This document shows, piece by piece, positions 56,201-61,990 of a stretch of DNA of 64,000 bases. The stretch spans positions 1 through 64,000 of the forward strand of contig WRHK01000007.1 in assembly GCA_009783295.1 (NCBI GenBank), read 5' to 3'. Every line of letters starts with the position of its first letter. The stretch's first letter is position 1. Position numbers and translations under genes: made by a program. Below the pieces are notes generated by a model. It was not told the DNA's origin and did no database searches. It was given only the letters and a program-made list of their open reading frames with translations. The stretch comes from Promicromonosporaceae bacterium. GTDB taxonomy: Bacteria > Actinomycetota > Actinomycetes > Actinomycetales > Cellulomonadaceae.

Positions 56201-56232
56201 ACGGGGTCGACTACCAGAAATCGGTCTGGTAG
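50203..56232 (+). CDS. Giant membrane-anchored Ig-like/FN3 repeat protein
   Basis: The protein has 2,009 residues. A membrane anchor at residues 8-25 (VAAGVVTVLAGSVVTAALLY) is followed by a beta-propeller-like domain to about 370 (SGVWVTNQATGMLGRFNTES). About eleven Ig/cadherin-like repeats marked by NDSDPDGD-type calcium-binding loops run to about 1,450. Four or five FN3 domains follow (SQTVVLTWEPPADNGSPITS, KSITVTWTDA, GGQATVVWVAPDG, GAIHVTWPA). The last 90 residues hold paired cysteines and end KSVW. There is no LPxTG motif. It is probably a long fibre on the outer face. GTAGGGGAGACG precedes the ATG. A frame of equal length on the other strand is a shadow. Confidence 0.88.
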   Translation: MAGHRRLVAAGVVTVLAGSVVTAALLYDGQATAEVNLNDSGVWVTNQATGMLGRFNTESQAIDGTLLAGSTGFDVQQQAQRVLLTDAGASAAATVDPAHLELGGRLKAPNGAQVVSGGATTAVLDDATGRLWVLPFEGVGAFDPDKAKPVATVKGGGALAVSQSGTVVVASPRQRALYRVPSSPSGRPGAVTRDDLDVKAGDELAVTTVGDDAVVLDRSAGKLVLPGGHTVTLADAGSAQLQQPSAASDHVLVATQRGLVSQPLGGGDALVHEAAGEPAAPVQLGGCAYGAWSQTGKVVRDCAGTSRDLDTTLDGMSPEAKLEYRVNRDAIVLNDLAAGTLWMAAEKFRMVNDWDQTVPEDAQGAKKQSEDSTPEQVDQTVADRSKQDRPPIAKADALGARPGSTTVLDVLGNDVDPDGDVIAASVLQPPTRPGVEIQQIEGGAALQAVVAPDASGSYTFNYRVDDGRGLHADAQVTLSITPDGKNGAPVQTGKPVLKVARGGTASVKVLPYFTDPDGDALMLTSASTSSPADEVRSRPDGSIELRDGGQSTGRKIIDVTVADALGLVTKGQVLVDVSATPSPPVAVGDHVVVPAGQPVTVHPLANDSDPDGDPLSLVGVGQAAPATITPNLDAGTFTFRSPEPGPYELTYQVSDGPAATTGLVRVDVLAPEQTKAAPVVVEDQALLPAGGRTLVDVLANDTDPAGGVLVVQSVDVPADAGISVAVLAHQVLRITEVRRLDQPTTLRYTVSNGSATATGEVRVVPVPPPTRLRPPDAAPDEVTVHTGDVVTVPVLANDTHPDGLQLSLAPDLVEKPDASLGDAFVSGDVVRFHAGTKAGTAYAVYKVTDPNGQSSSAQVTIHVRGNAENSPPVAPDVDARVLAGAAVRVDLPLDGIDPDGDSVVLTGVASPPSQGTARVVGGSLEYEAAPTSAGTDTFTYAVEDARGASATGTVRVGIAPRADGNRAPVTTDDAVSVRPGRTVAVPVTSNDSDPDGDRIGLVAQMLQGGEALAPKIVGDDVVVTTPHDDGTTSFYYGVQDPYGARASGAVTVTTSSKAPLLRPLAQDDVLTREQVYGHKTVTVDVRANDSDPDGTATALKVSSGDAGVTVSADGKLVIPVTAHRQVITYTDTDVDGLTAEAFVDVPGSPTADGRALPALRQGPPLQVTAGQPLQLDLTRLVLVGKGRAPRITQERTVKGVDGIVKVTGPTGITFTSAPDYAGPASVTFEVTDGSGPDDPEGLKAVLTQPITVVPAKNQPPTLTTGTVQVAAGDQAQLDLSRIATDPDGDALTFAATAGAKGIAVSVQGSTLHVQADPEVAKGTSVPLTLTVRDGVNPPVQGKVTVQVVASTAPLVHANPDSVPDAHQGEPVSVDVLANDTNPFPGKDLQLIDALIETGKGTPPTVSGSKVTVTPDADFKGVMVVRYRVGDATHDPDRQVEGTLTLTVLGKPDAPAKPRVEEVRSQTVVLTWEPPADNGSPITSYTVTSDQGTTQDCATTTCTLTGLTNNVKYHFTVVANNDVGASPASPASDEARPDERPDPPVAPTLAFGDKSITVTWTDATYTDRSPITCVTLEISPAPASGATQVDCPTSPYTWTGLTNGTAYKVRIQAKNDAPDPSDWGDWSAEMIPAGVPATPGAPTATNADTTLGGQATVVWVAPDGNGDAVATYSVDELQGGSVVKTVTVPDGATTTTFGGLDKAATYTYRVTAENKAGKSAVSAESNAVVPSGTPADMAAPTASRTGAGAIHVTWPAAGTFNGGGGTYIVYQNGSQIRSGVTGTSIDVTGLNPTTKYTFAVQACNAQSRCGAKSPESNGVTPFTTPSMPQPAWHRSSATDGYFSVAGPSSNGGDAVDQIEWRLYRNGSQTQSGTATSWPFDVQVNPGYSITFELQARAHNSAGWSGWASASGRTDDPPAPTAVVSHGSGAVGQPGCTDPSCAYFSVTLANFSAGTHTVECWGDNGGAHNVASTYTMNLPANGTVQPQCYYGYPNRHVWVRIDGVDYQKSVW

Positions 56233-56250
56233 CGCAGGACGGCGGCGCCC

Positions 56251-56829
56251 CTACCAGCCCAGGCGGGCCCAGGTGAGGGCCGCCGCCGTCCCGACCAGCA
56301 TGAACGGGCCGAACGCGATCGCCGTGCGCCGCGTGGCGCGCCTCGTCACGATCAGCGCGAGCGACCAGGGGCCACCGCACAGGAACGGGAGCAGCACGGC
56401 CCCGGCGAGCGCACCCCAGCCCACCCACGCGGCAAGGCCGCCCAGCAGCACGGCGAGCTTCACGTCGCCGAGCCCCATGCCCCGGCGGTCGACCAGGTGG
56501 AGCACCAGGTAGAACGCGCTCAGCGCCGCGGCGCCGACGACCGCCCGGCCCAGGTCCGCCCAGGTGCCGGCCGCCGCGGCGGCGAGGACCAGGAGCACGG
56601 CCACCGCCGCCGTCGTCGGGTACGTGATCGCGTTCGGAAGGCGGTGGGTCCTGCCGTCGATGACGCCCAGCGCGCCGCCCGCGGCCGCGGCCACGACGAA
56701 CGCGGGCGTCGCCCAGCCGGGCCCCGACGCCCACACGGCCCAGGCGCCGGCCAGCCCCGCGGCCGCCACGACGGCGGTGCGGTGCGGGGCGACCTCGACC
56801 CGGGCTCGTTCGGCGAACTGCGCAACCAT
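56251..56829 (-). CDS. A24-family prepilin peptidase
   Basis: The protein has 192 residues with about six membrane helices. The two aspartate motifs of type IV prepilin peptidases are visible: GVIDGRTHRLPN and GMGLGDVKLAVLLG. It lacks the N-terminal methyltransferase domain, as in the short TadV/CpaA class. It cleaves leader peptides of pilins or pseudopilins. No pilin, Tad or Flp genes lie nearby, so it acts on targets encoded elsewhere. It is convergent with the giant Ig/FN3 gene. The start MVAQFAERARVEV was preferred over one 66 bases upstream. Confidence 0.82.
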   Translation of the reverse strand: MVAQFAERARVEVAPHRTAVVAAAGLAGAWAVWASGPGWATPAFVVAAAAGGALGVIDGRTHRLPNAITYPTTAAVAVLLVLAAAAAGTWADLGRAVVGAAALSAFYLVLHLVDRRGMGLGDVKLAVLLGGLAAWVGWGALAGAVLLPFLCGGPWSLALIVTRRATRRTAIAFGPFMLVGTAAALTWARLGW

Positions 56830-56921
56830 GCGGGCGATCGTAGGCGCTGCCCACTGTGTGGAGGTCGTGTCCAGATCGTGGGACGACCGTCCCATCCCGG
56901 CTTGCGGACACCCTGCCGCCG

Positions 56922-56927
56922 TAGAAT
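56922..56927 (+). promoter_or_regulatory. Probable -10 element of fprA
   Basis: TAGAAT fits the actinobacterial housekeeping -10. It lies 79 bases ahead of the chosen GTG start. About 40 bases upstream, GGGACGACCGTCCC (56,880-56,893) is a near-palindrome between the divergent genes. Confidence 0.4.
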
Positions 56928-57005
56928 CGAGGCCTTGAATTGCCTGTGGTACGCCCCGTGACCCGGCCCGTGCCCGGCCTCCCCGATCGGAAGGTTCCTT
57001 CCGCT

Positions 57006-58415
57006 GTGACCAGCACCCGACCCCTGCGCGTCGCCATCGTCGGCGCCGGCCCCGCCGGAATCTACGCCGCTGACATCCTGTCGAAGACGGACCTGGACGT
57101 CTCGATCGACCTGTTCGAGCGCCTGCCCGCCCCGTTCGGGCTGGTGCGCTACGGCGTCGCGCCGGACCACCCGCGCATCAAGCAGATCATCGTGGCGCTG
57201 CACAAGGTGCTCGCGCGAGGCGACGTGCGCCTCATCGCCAACGTCGACTACGGGGTCGACGTCAAGCTCGAGGACCTGCGCCAGTTCTACGACGCCGTGA
57301 TCTTCTCGACCGGCTCCATCAAGGACGCCCCGCTGCCCCTGCCGGGCGTGGACCTCGAGGGCTCCTACGGCGCCGCCGACTTCGTGTCCTGGTACGACGG
57401 CCACCCGGACGTGCCTCGCACCTGGCCGCTCGAGGCCAAGACCGTCGCGGTGCTCGGCGCCGGCAACGTCGCGCTCGACGTCGCGCGCGTGCTCGCCAAG
57501 CACGCCGACGACCTGCTGCCCACCGACATCCCGGCCAACGTCTACGAGGGCCTCAAGGCATCGCCCGTCACCGACGTGCACGTGTTCGCCCGCCGCGGCC
57601 CGGCCCAGGTCAAGTTCTCGCCGCTCGAGCTGCGCGAGCTGGGCCACGTGCCCGACGTCGACGTCGTCGTGTACCCCGAGGACTACGACTTCGACGAGGG
57701 CTCGATGGCCGCCATCGAGTCGTCGAACCAGACCAAGCAGGTCGTCAAGACCCTCACCGACTGGACGCTGGTCGACCCGTCGACGCAGACGGCGTCGCGC
57801 CGCATCCACCTGCACTTCCTGCACCAGCCCGCCGCCATCCTGGGCGACGGCAAGGTCGAGGCGCTCCGCACCGAGCGCACCGCGCTGCAGGGCGACGGCT
57901 CGTCGAAGGGCACGGGCGAGTTCCACGAGTGGCCGGTCGAGGCCGTCTACCGCGCCGTCGGCTACTTCGGGTCGCCGCTGCCGGAGATCCCGTTCGACCA
58001 GGACCGCGGCGTCATCTCCAACCGCGAGGGCCGCGTCATCGACATGGTGGGCGATCACCTGCCCGGCGTGTACACCACCGGTTGGATCAAGCGCGGGCCC
58101 GTCGGCCTGATCGGCCACACCAAGTCCGACGCGTCGGAGACCATCCGCCACCTGGTCGAGGACGTCACGGGCGTGGGCGACGGCGGCGACGTCGCCGGCG
58201 CCGACCTCGGCGCCGGCCGCACCGCCCCGCAGGGCGACCCGCAGGCCGTGCTCGACTTCCTGGGCGAGCGCGGCGTCGAGTTCGTCGAGTGGCACGAGTT
58301 CGAGCTGCTCGACCAGCACGAGCAGTCGCTCGGCGAGCCCGTGGGCCGCGAGCGCATCAAGGTGGTGCCGCGCGACGAGATGCTCGCCGTCGCGAAGAAG
58401 CGCCACAAGGCCTGA
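57006..58415 (+). CDS. fprA: Ferredoxin/adrenodoxin-type NADP+ reductase FprA
   Basis: The protein has 469 residues. RVAIVGAGPAGIYAADIL binds FAD, PAPFGLVRYGVAPDHPRIK is the family signature, VAVLGAGNVALDVARVL binds NADP, and GWIKRGPVGLIGHTK closes the fold. It passes electrons between NADPH and ferredoxins or cytochrome P450 systems, as in mycobacterial FprA (about 456 residues). The GTG start begins right at the fold; an upstream TTG is possible. A strong terminator follows. Confidence 0.9.
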   Translation: MTSTRPLRVAIVGAGPAGIYAADILSKTDLDVSIDLFERLPAPFGLVRYGVAPDHPRIKQIIVALHKVLARGDVRLIANVDYGVDVKLEDLRQFYDAVIFSTGSIKDAPLPLPGVDLEGSYGAADFVSWYDGHPDVPRTWPLEAKTVAVLGAGNVALDVARVLAKHADDLLPTDIPANVYEGLKASPVTDVHVFARRGPAQVKFSPLELRELGHVPDVDVVVYPEDYDFDEGSMAAIESSNQTKQVVKTLTDWTLVDPSTQTASRRIHLHFLHQPAAILGDGKVEALRTERTALQGDGSSKGTGEFHEWPVEAVYRAVGYFGSPLPEIPFDQDRGVISNREGRVIDMVGDHLPGVYTTGWIKRGPVGLIGHTKSDASETIRHLVEDVTGVGDGGDVAGADLGAGRTAPQGDPQAVLDFLGERGVEFVEWHEFELLDQHEQSLGEPVGRERIKVVPRDEMLAVAKKRHKA

Positions 58416-58423
58416 CGTACGAC

Positions 58424-58463
58424 GACGGGGGCGGCGACGGTGGGAACCGTCGCCGCCCCCGTC
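58424..58463 (+). terminator. Strong intrinsic terminator after fprA
   Basis: A perfect 17-bp stem (arms 58,424-58,440 and 58,447-58,463) with a 6-base loop TGGGAA is followed by CCGTTTCTC. The stem begins 9 bases after the fprA stop. Confidence 0.85.
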
Positions 58464-58520
58464 CCGTTTCTCACGGTGCAGGGATCTGCGGCACGTGCAC
58501 CACCGAGGGAAGAGGGACCG

Positions 58521-59420
58521 ATGGGTCATCGTCAGCACTTCAACGGCGTGAAGACCGCCGCGCTGTTCGGCGTGATGTGGGCCGTGGTGCTCGGGCTGGG
58601 CTGGGTCATCGGGCGGGGCTCGGGACGGTTCCTGTGGCTGTTCACGGCCATCGGCCTGGTGATGACGTTCGTCGGGTACTGGAACTCGGACAAGATCGCG
58701 ATCCGGGCGATGCACGCCTACCCGGTCACCGAGCTCGAGGCGCCGGAGATGTTCCGCATCGTGCGCGAGCTGTCGACGGCGGCGCGCCAGCCGATGCCGC
58801 GCCTCTACATCTCCCCGACGCAGGCGCCGAACGCGTTCGCGACAGGCCGCAGCCCCAAGAACGCGGCCGTGTGCGCCACGGAGGGCATCCTGCGGCTTCT
58901 CGACGAACGGGAGCTGCGCGGCGTGCTGGGGCACGAGCTCATGCACGTCTACAACCGCGACATCCTCACGGCGTCCGTTGCCTCGGCCCTCGCGGGCGTG
59001 ATCACCAGCCTGGCGCAGTTCATGATGTTCTTCGGCGGCGGCGGCGACCGCCGCAACGGCGGCAACCCGCTGGGGGCGCTCGCGATGGTGATCCTCGCGC
59101 CCATCGCCGCGACGCTCATCCAGCTGGCGATCTCCCGCACGCGCGAGTACGACGCCGACGAGGACGGCGCCAAGCTCACCGGCGACCCGATGGCCCTGGC
59201 GTCGGCGCTGCGCAAGCTCGAGGCGGGCACGGCGGCGGCGCCGCTGCCACAGACGCGCGAGCTGCAGAACGTCAGCCACCTGATGCTCGCCAACCCGTTC
59301 CGCGGGGCGGGCCTCGGCAAGCTGTTCTCCACCCACCCGCCGATGGCCGAGCGCATCCGCCGCCTCGAGTCGATGGCCGGGGGGACGGGGTTCGGCGAGG
59401 GCGGGATCACGCGGTACTGA
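58521..59420 (+). CDS. htpX: HtpX-like M48 zinc metalloprotease
   Basis: The protein has 299 residues. Two N-terminal helices ([19 protein letters not shown] and [17 protein letters not shown]) precede the zinc motif [12 protein letters not shown]. Two more hydrophobic segments follow ([38 protein letters not shown]), then [15 protein letters not shown] with the third zinc ligand and [14 protein letters not shown]. It is a membrane protease for quality control of misfolded membrane proteins. AGAGGGACC precedes the ATG. Confidence 0.94.
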   Translation: MGHRQHFNGVKTAALFGVMWAVVLGLGWVIGRGSGRFLWLFTAIGLVMTFVGYWNSDKIAIRAMHAYPVTELEAPEMFRIVRELSTAARQPMPRLYISPTQAPNAFATGRSPKNAAVCATEGILRLLDERELRGVLGHELMHVYNRDILTASVASALAGVITSLAQFMMFFGGGGDRRNGGNPLGALAMVILAPIAATLIQLAISRTREYDADEDGAKLTGDPMALASALRKLEAGTAAAPLPQTRELQNVSHLMLANPFRGAGLGKLFSTHPPMAERIRRLESMAGGTGFGEGGITRY

Positions 59421-59421
59421 G

Positions 59422-59733
59422 CTACCCGCCGACGATCACCGTCGGCACGCCCGGCCCGACGACGGTGCCGCCGTGCACCGTCAGGTCGCCCACCCGCGCG
59501 GCGGGCAGCCCGCCGAGCAGCACGGTCAGGCTGCCCATCGCGATCCCGTTGGGCACCGGCGACGCGCACACCACGCCCGCCCCGTTGGCGACGGCCGCCG
59601 GGCGCCCGCCGATGAGCACCGTCGGCACGCAGGCCGCGGGCGTGACCGGCCCGCCGACGTGCGGCGTCGCGGGCGGGTCGACCATCGGGCACACCACCTG
59701 GTCGCCGGCGACGCTCGCGGGTCCCATGGGCAT
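59422..59733 (-). CDS. PAAR-repeat protein
   Basis: The protein has 103 residues and is built of short glycine- and proline-rich beta turns: VCPMVDPPATPHVGGPVTP, CVPTVLIGGRPAAVANGAG, MGSLTVLLGGLPAARVGD and VGPGVPTVIVGG. This is the PAAR fold that tips T6SS and extracellular contractile injection spikes and also occurs as carriers of toxins. No spike, sheath or tube gene lies in the window. It follows the coiled-coil membrane gene by 9 bases on the same strand, and ends 2 bases from the htpX stop. Its link to the T7SS-like cluster is inferred from closeness. Confidence 0.8.
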   Translation of the reverse strand: MPMGPASVAGDQVVCPMVDPPATPHVGGPVTPAACVPTVLIGGRPAAVANGAGVVCASPVPNGIAMGSLTVLLGGLPAARVGDLTVHGGTVVGPGVPTVIVGG

Positions 59734-59742
59734 CGGGGCCGC

Positions 59743-61089
59743 CTAGGGCTTCGCCGGGGCGGGCACGGCCACGAGGTCGCCGCCCACGTAGAGCGACTGG
59801 GAGCACGTGGTGGGCGGCGGCGTCTGGCCCACGGGCGCGCCGACCTGGCGGCACGCGACCGTCATCGTGAACGAGTCGCCCGCGGGGATCACGATCGGTG
59901 CCTGGAAGTGGTAGTCGAGGTCGCGGAAGTTCTCGAGCGCGAAGTCCATGATCGGCGCGGGCTTCTTGCCGGGCGTGGCCTGGGCCAGCTGCATCGTGCC
60001 GAAGTCGCCCTGCGGGTTGGACATGATCAGGTCGCGGATCTCGAGCGTCTCGCCCGCGGGAACCGTGAACTTCGCGGTCTTGGTGGCGCCGGCGTCGGCC
60101 GTCACCACGAGCTGCGTGCGCAGCGGGACGCCCGCCGCGGCCTGGGCGGCGGCCTGCGCGGCCGCCTGCTGGGTGGCCTGGGTGCCCGACGTCTGCGCCG
60201 TCTGCGCGGAACCACCCGCGGCCTGGGCCGCCTGCTGCGCCTGCTGGGCGGCGGCCTGCGCCGCCTTCTGCGCCGACTGCGCGGCCTGGGCCGCCTGCTG
60301 GCTCTGCTGCTGCTGGTGCTCGACGGCGGCCGCCGCGGCCGACCGGATCACGGGGCGCAGCAGCGCGAACCACGCGATGGCGAGCGCGGCGAGCGTCGCC
60401 ACGAGCGCGAGCAGCGCCTTGCCGAACCACTTCGGCAGGGCTGCGGTCTGCACGTGCGTGCCGTCGAGCTGGAGCGGCAGCGTGTGCTCCGCGGTGACGC
60501 TCACCTGGAACGGGTGGGTCACGTCGGCGCCGCGCCACAGCCGCTTGCGCGGGGCGACCCGCACCGACGTGAACACGGCGTGGCCCGGCTCGACGGTCAC
60601 CTGCGGGTCGCGCACGTGGGCCCGGAGGGCGTCGTCGAGGTCCTTGGCCGCGAGCGTCACCGTCACCGGGGCGTTGCCGCGGTTGTCGACGGCGATCTCG
60701 TGCGTCGCGCCGCGGGAGCCGTGCGTGGCACGCGGGGTGAGCTCCGCCGTCGTCTCCAGGAAGGGCAGCACCGAGAGGGTGCCCTCCGGGATGGCGACGT
60801 CCTCGGGGTGCTCGGCGGGCAGCACCCGCACGCCGAACGGCTGCGAGCCCGCGGGCACGGCGGCCGAGCGCGGCGGGTGGAACGTCAGCGTCGCGGTGGT
60901 GGCCGTCTGCGGGTACAGGCCGTCGATGACGGCGGGCGTCACGTCGGTCCAGGCGGCCGCCGGCCCCAGCACCTCGATCGAGTACGCCTCCACGATCGAG
61001 CCCGTGTTGTGCACGGTCAGCGGGACGGTGACCACCTCGCCCGGCGTGAGCTCGATGTCGGTCTGGTCGAGCGTGGCCAGGGTGCTCAT
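59743..61089 (-). CDS. Membrane protein with NEW3/Ig-like external or cytoplasmic domains and Gln/Ala coiled coil
   Basis: The protein has 448 residues. Residues 1-200 hold two Ig-like domains (IELTPGEVVTVPLTVHNTGS, GATHEIAVDNRGNAPVTVTL) of the kind called hydrolytic protein or NEW3. A helix near 215-235 (ALLALVATLAALAIAWFALL) is followed by a Gln/Ala coiled coil of about 70 residues. The C-terminal part is a beta sandwich (FTVPAGETLEIRDLIMSNP, PIVIPAGDSFTMTVACRQV). The ATG has GGAGG directly before it. It is coupled with the PAAR gene and divergent from luxR. The function is unknown; a scaffold for the PAAR protein is possible. Confidence 0.7.
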   Translation of the reverse strand: MSTLATLDQTDIELTPGEVVTVPLTVHNTGSIVEAYSIEVLGPAAAWTDVTPAVIDGLYPQTATTATLTFHPPRSAAVPAGSQPFGVRVLPAEHPEDVAIPEGTLSVLPFLETTAELTPRATHGSRGATHEIAVDNRGNAPVTVTLAAKDLDDALRAHVRDPQVTVEPGHAVFTSVRVAPRKRLWRGADVTHPFQVSVTAEHTLPLQLDGTHVQTAALPKWFGKALLALVATLAALAIAWFALLRPVIRSAAAAAVEHQQQQSQQAAQAAQSAQKAAQAAAQQAQQAAQAAGGSAQTAQTSGTQATQQAAAQAAAQAAAGVPLRTQLVVTADAGATKTAKFTVPAGETLEIRDLIMSNPQGDFGTMQLAQATPGKKPAPIMDFALENFRDLDYHFQAPIVIPAGDSFTMTVACRQVGAPVGQTPPPTTCSQSLYVGGDLVAVPAPAKP

Positions 61090-61146
61090 ACCCTCCGACG
61101 CTAGGGTCCGGGGCCCCGCGGCTCGACGGTGCGCGGGCGGCCGAAA

Positions 61147-61164
61147 GGGCACAGATCGCTGCCC
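61147..61164. promoter_or_regulatory. Inverted repeat GGGCA-N8-TGCCC, copy 1
   Basis: It lies between the divergent coiled-coil membrane gene and luxR, 95 bases ahead of luxR. The same structure with the same 8-base spacer occurs after luxR. Confidence 0.55.
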
Positions 61165-61258
61165 GTTGAGCCGCCGTTGACTGCGCGAAGATCGTGCCCC
61201 CGCAGACTGCTCGACGACGGGCTTCGGGCAACGGGGCCCACGGCGCGAGGAGTCGACG

Positions 61259-61876
61259 ATGGAGCGGATCGCGGTCATGGTGCGGGCGTCGGACCCGATC
61301 TCGGAGGCGGGGGTGGTCAGCGCGCTGCGCCCCCGGCCCGAGGTGCGGCTGGTCTCCGAGCCGCACGAGGCGGTGGTGGTCGTCGTGGTCACGGACGTCA
61401 TCGACGACGCCGCGCTGCAGGCGGTGCGGACGGCGCGGCGTCAGGCCGACGCCCGCGTGGTGATGGTGGCGGGCCGGCTCGACGACGACGGCGTCGTCGC
61501 GGCGGTCGAGGCCGGGGTGCTGGGGCTGGTGCGCCGGGGCGAGGCGACGCCCGAGCGGCTCGTGCGGGTGGTGGGGGGTGCGGCGTCGGGCGAGGGGGCC
61601 ATGCCGCCCGACCTGCTGGGCCGGCTGCTGGACCAGGTGGGGTCGCTGCAGCGGCAGGTGCTCCGCCCGCGCGGCCTGACCCTCACGGGCCTCGCCTCCC
61701 GCGAGGTGGAGGTGCTGCGGCTCGTGGCCGACGGCCTCGACACGGCCGAGATCGCCCAGCACCTGGCGTACTCGGAGCGCACGGTCAAGAACGTGCTCCA
61801 CGACGTGACGTCGCGGCTCCAGCTGCGGAACCGGTCGCACGCCGTCGCCTACGCGCTGCGCGAGGGGCTCATCTGA
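61259..61876 (+). CDS. LuxR/NarL-family transcriptional regulator
   Basis: The protein has 205 residues. The N-terminal part is a degenerate receiver domain (VVVVVVTDVIDDAALQAVRT, VAAVEAGVLGLVRRGEATPE). The expected acidic pocket and phospho-acceptor are not clearly kept, so it may act without phosphorylation. The C-terminal helix-turn-helix is typical: LASREVEVLRLVADGLDTAE and YSERTVKNVLHDVTSRLQLR. Inverted repeats of the same form lie on both sides of the gene, suggesting autoregulation and control of the flanking PAAR-side and propeller genes. Confidence 0.88.
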   Translation: MERIAVMVRASDPISEAGVVSALRPRPEVRLVSEPHEAVVVVVVTDVIDDAALQAVRTARRQADARVVMVAGRLDDDGVVAAVEAGVLGLVRRGEATPERLVRVVGGAASGEGAMPPDLLGRLLDQVGSLQRQVLRPRGLTLTGLASREVEVLRLVADGLDTAEIAQHLAYSERTVKNVLHDVTSRLQLRNRSHAVAYALREGLI

Positions 61877-61883
61877 GGGGCGC

Positions 61884-61910
61884 TGCCCGAAGGGGCAGGG
61901 GACGCTGCCC
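61884..61910. promoter_or_regulatory. Inverted repeats of TGCCC/GGGCA, copy 2 cluster
   Basis: Three half-sites occur in a row: TGCCC (61,884), GGGCA (61,893) and TGCCC (61,906). The last two form GGGCA-N8-TGCCC as in copy 1, and the extended TGCCCG is also kept. The cluster starts 8 bases after the luxR stop and 107 bases ahead of the propeller gene. Confidence 0.55.
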
Positions 61911-61990
61911 GAACGGCGGTCCGCGCCCGCCTGCCCGCGCCCGCCGCCGCCGGTGACGGTGGAGGCGGACCCGGGCGACGGAGGTGGCGA

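Noticed and set aside
29080..56232. A mycobacterial-type ESX (T7SSa) locus
   Set aside because: No EccB, EccD, EccE, EspG or mycosin gene is recognisable, and the ATPase has FHA domains typical of EssC.
59422..61089. A type VI or extracellular contractile injection locus
   Set aside because: Only a PAAR protein is present; sheath, tube, baseplate and AAA+ unfoldase genes are absent from the window.
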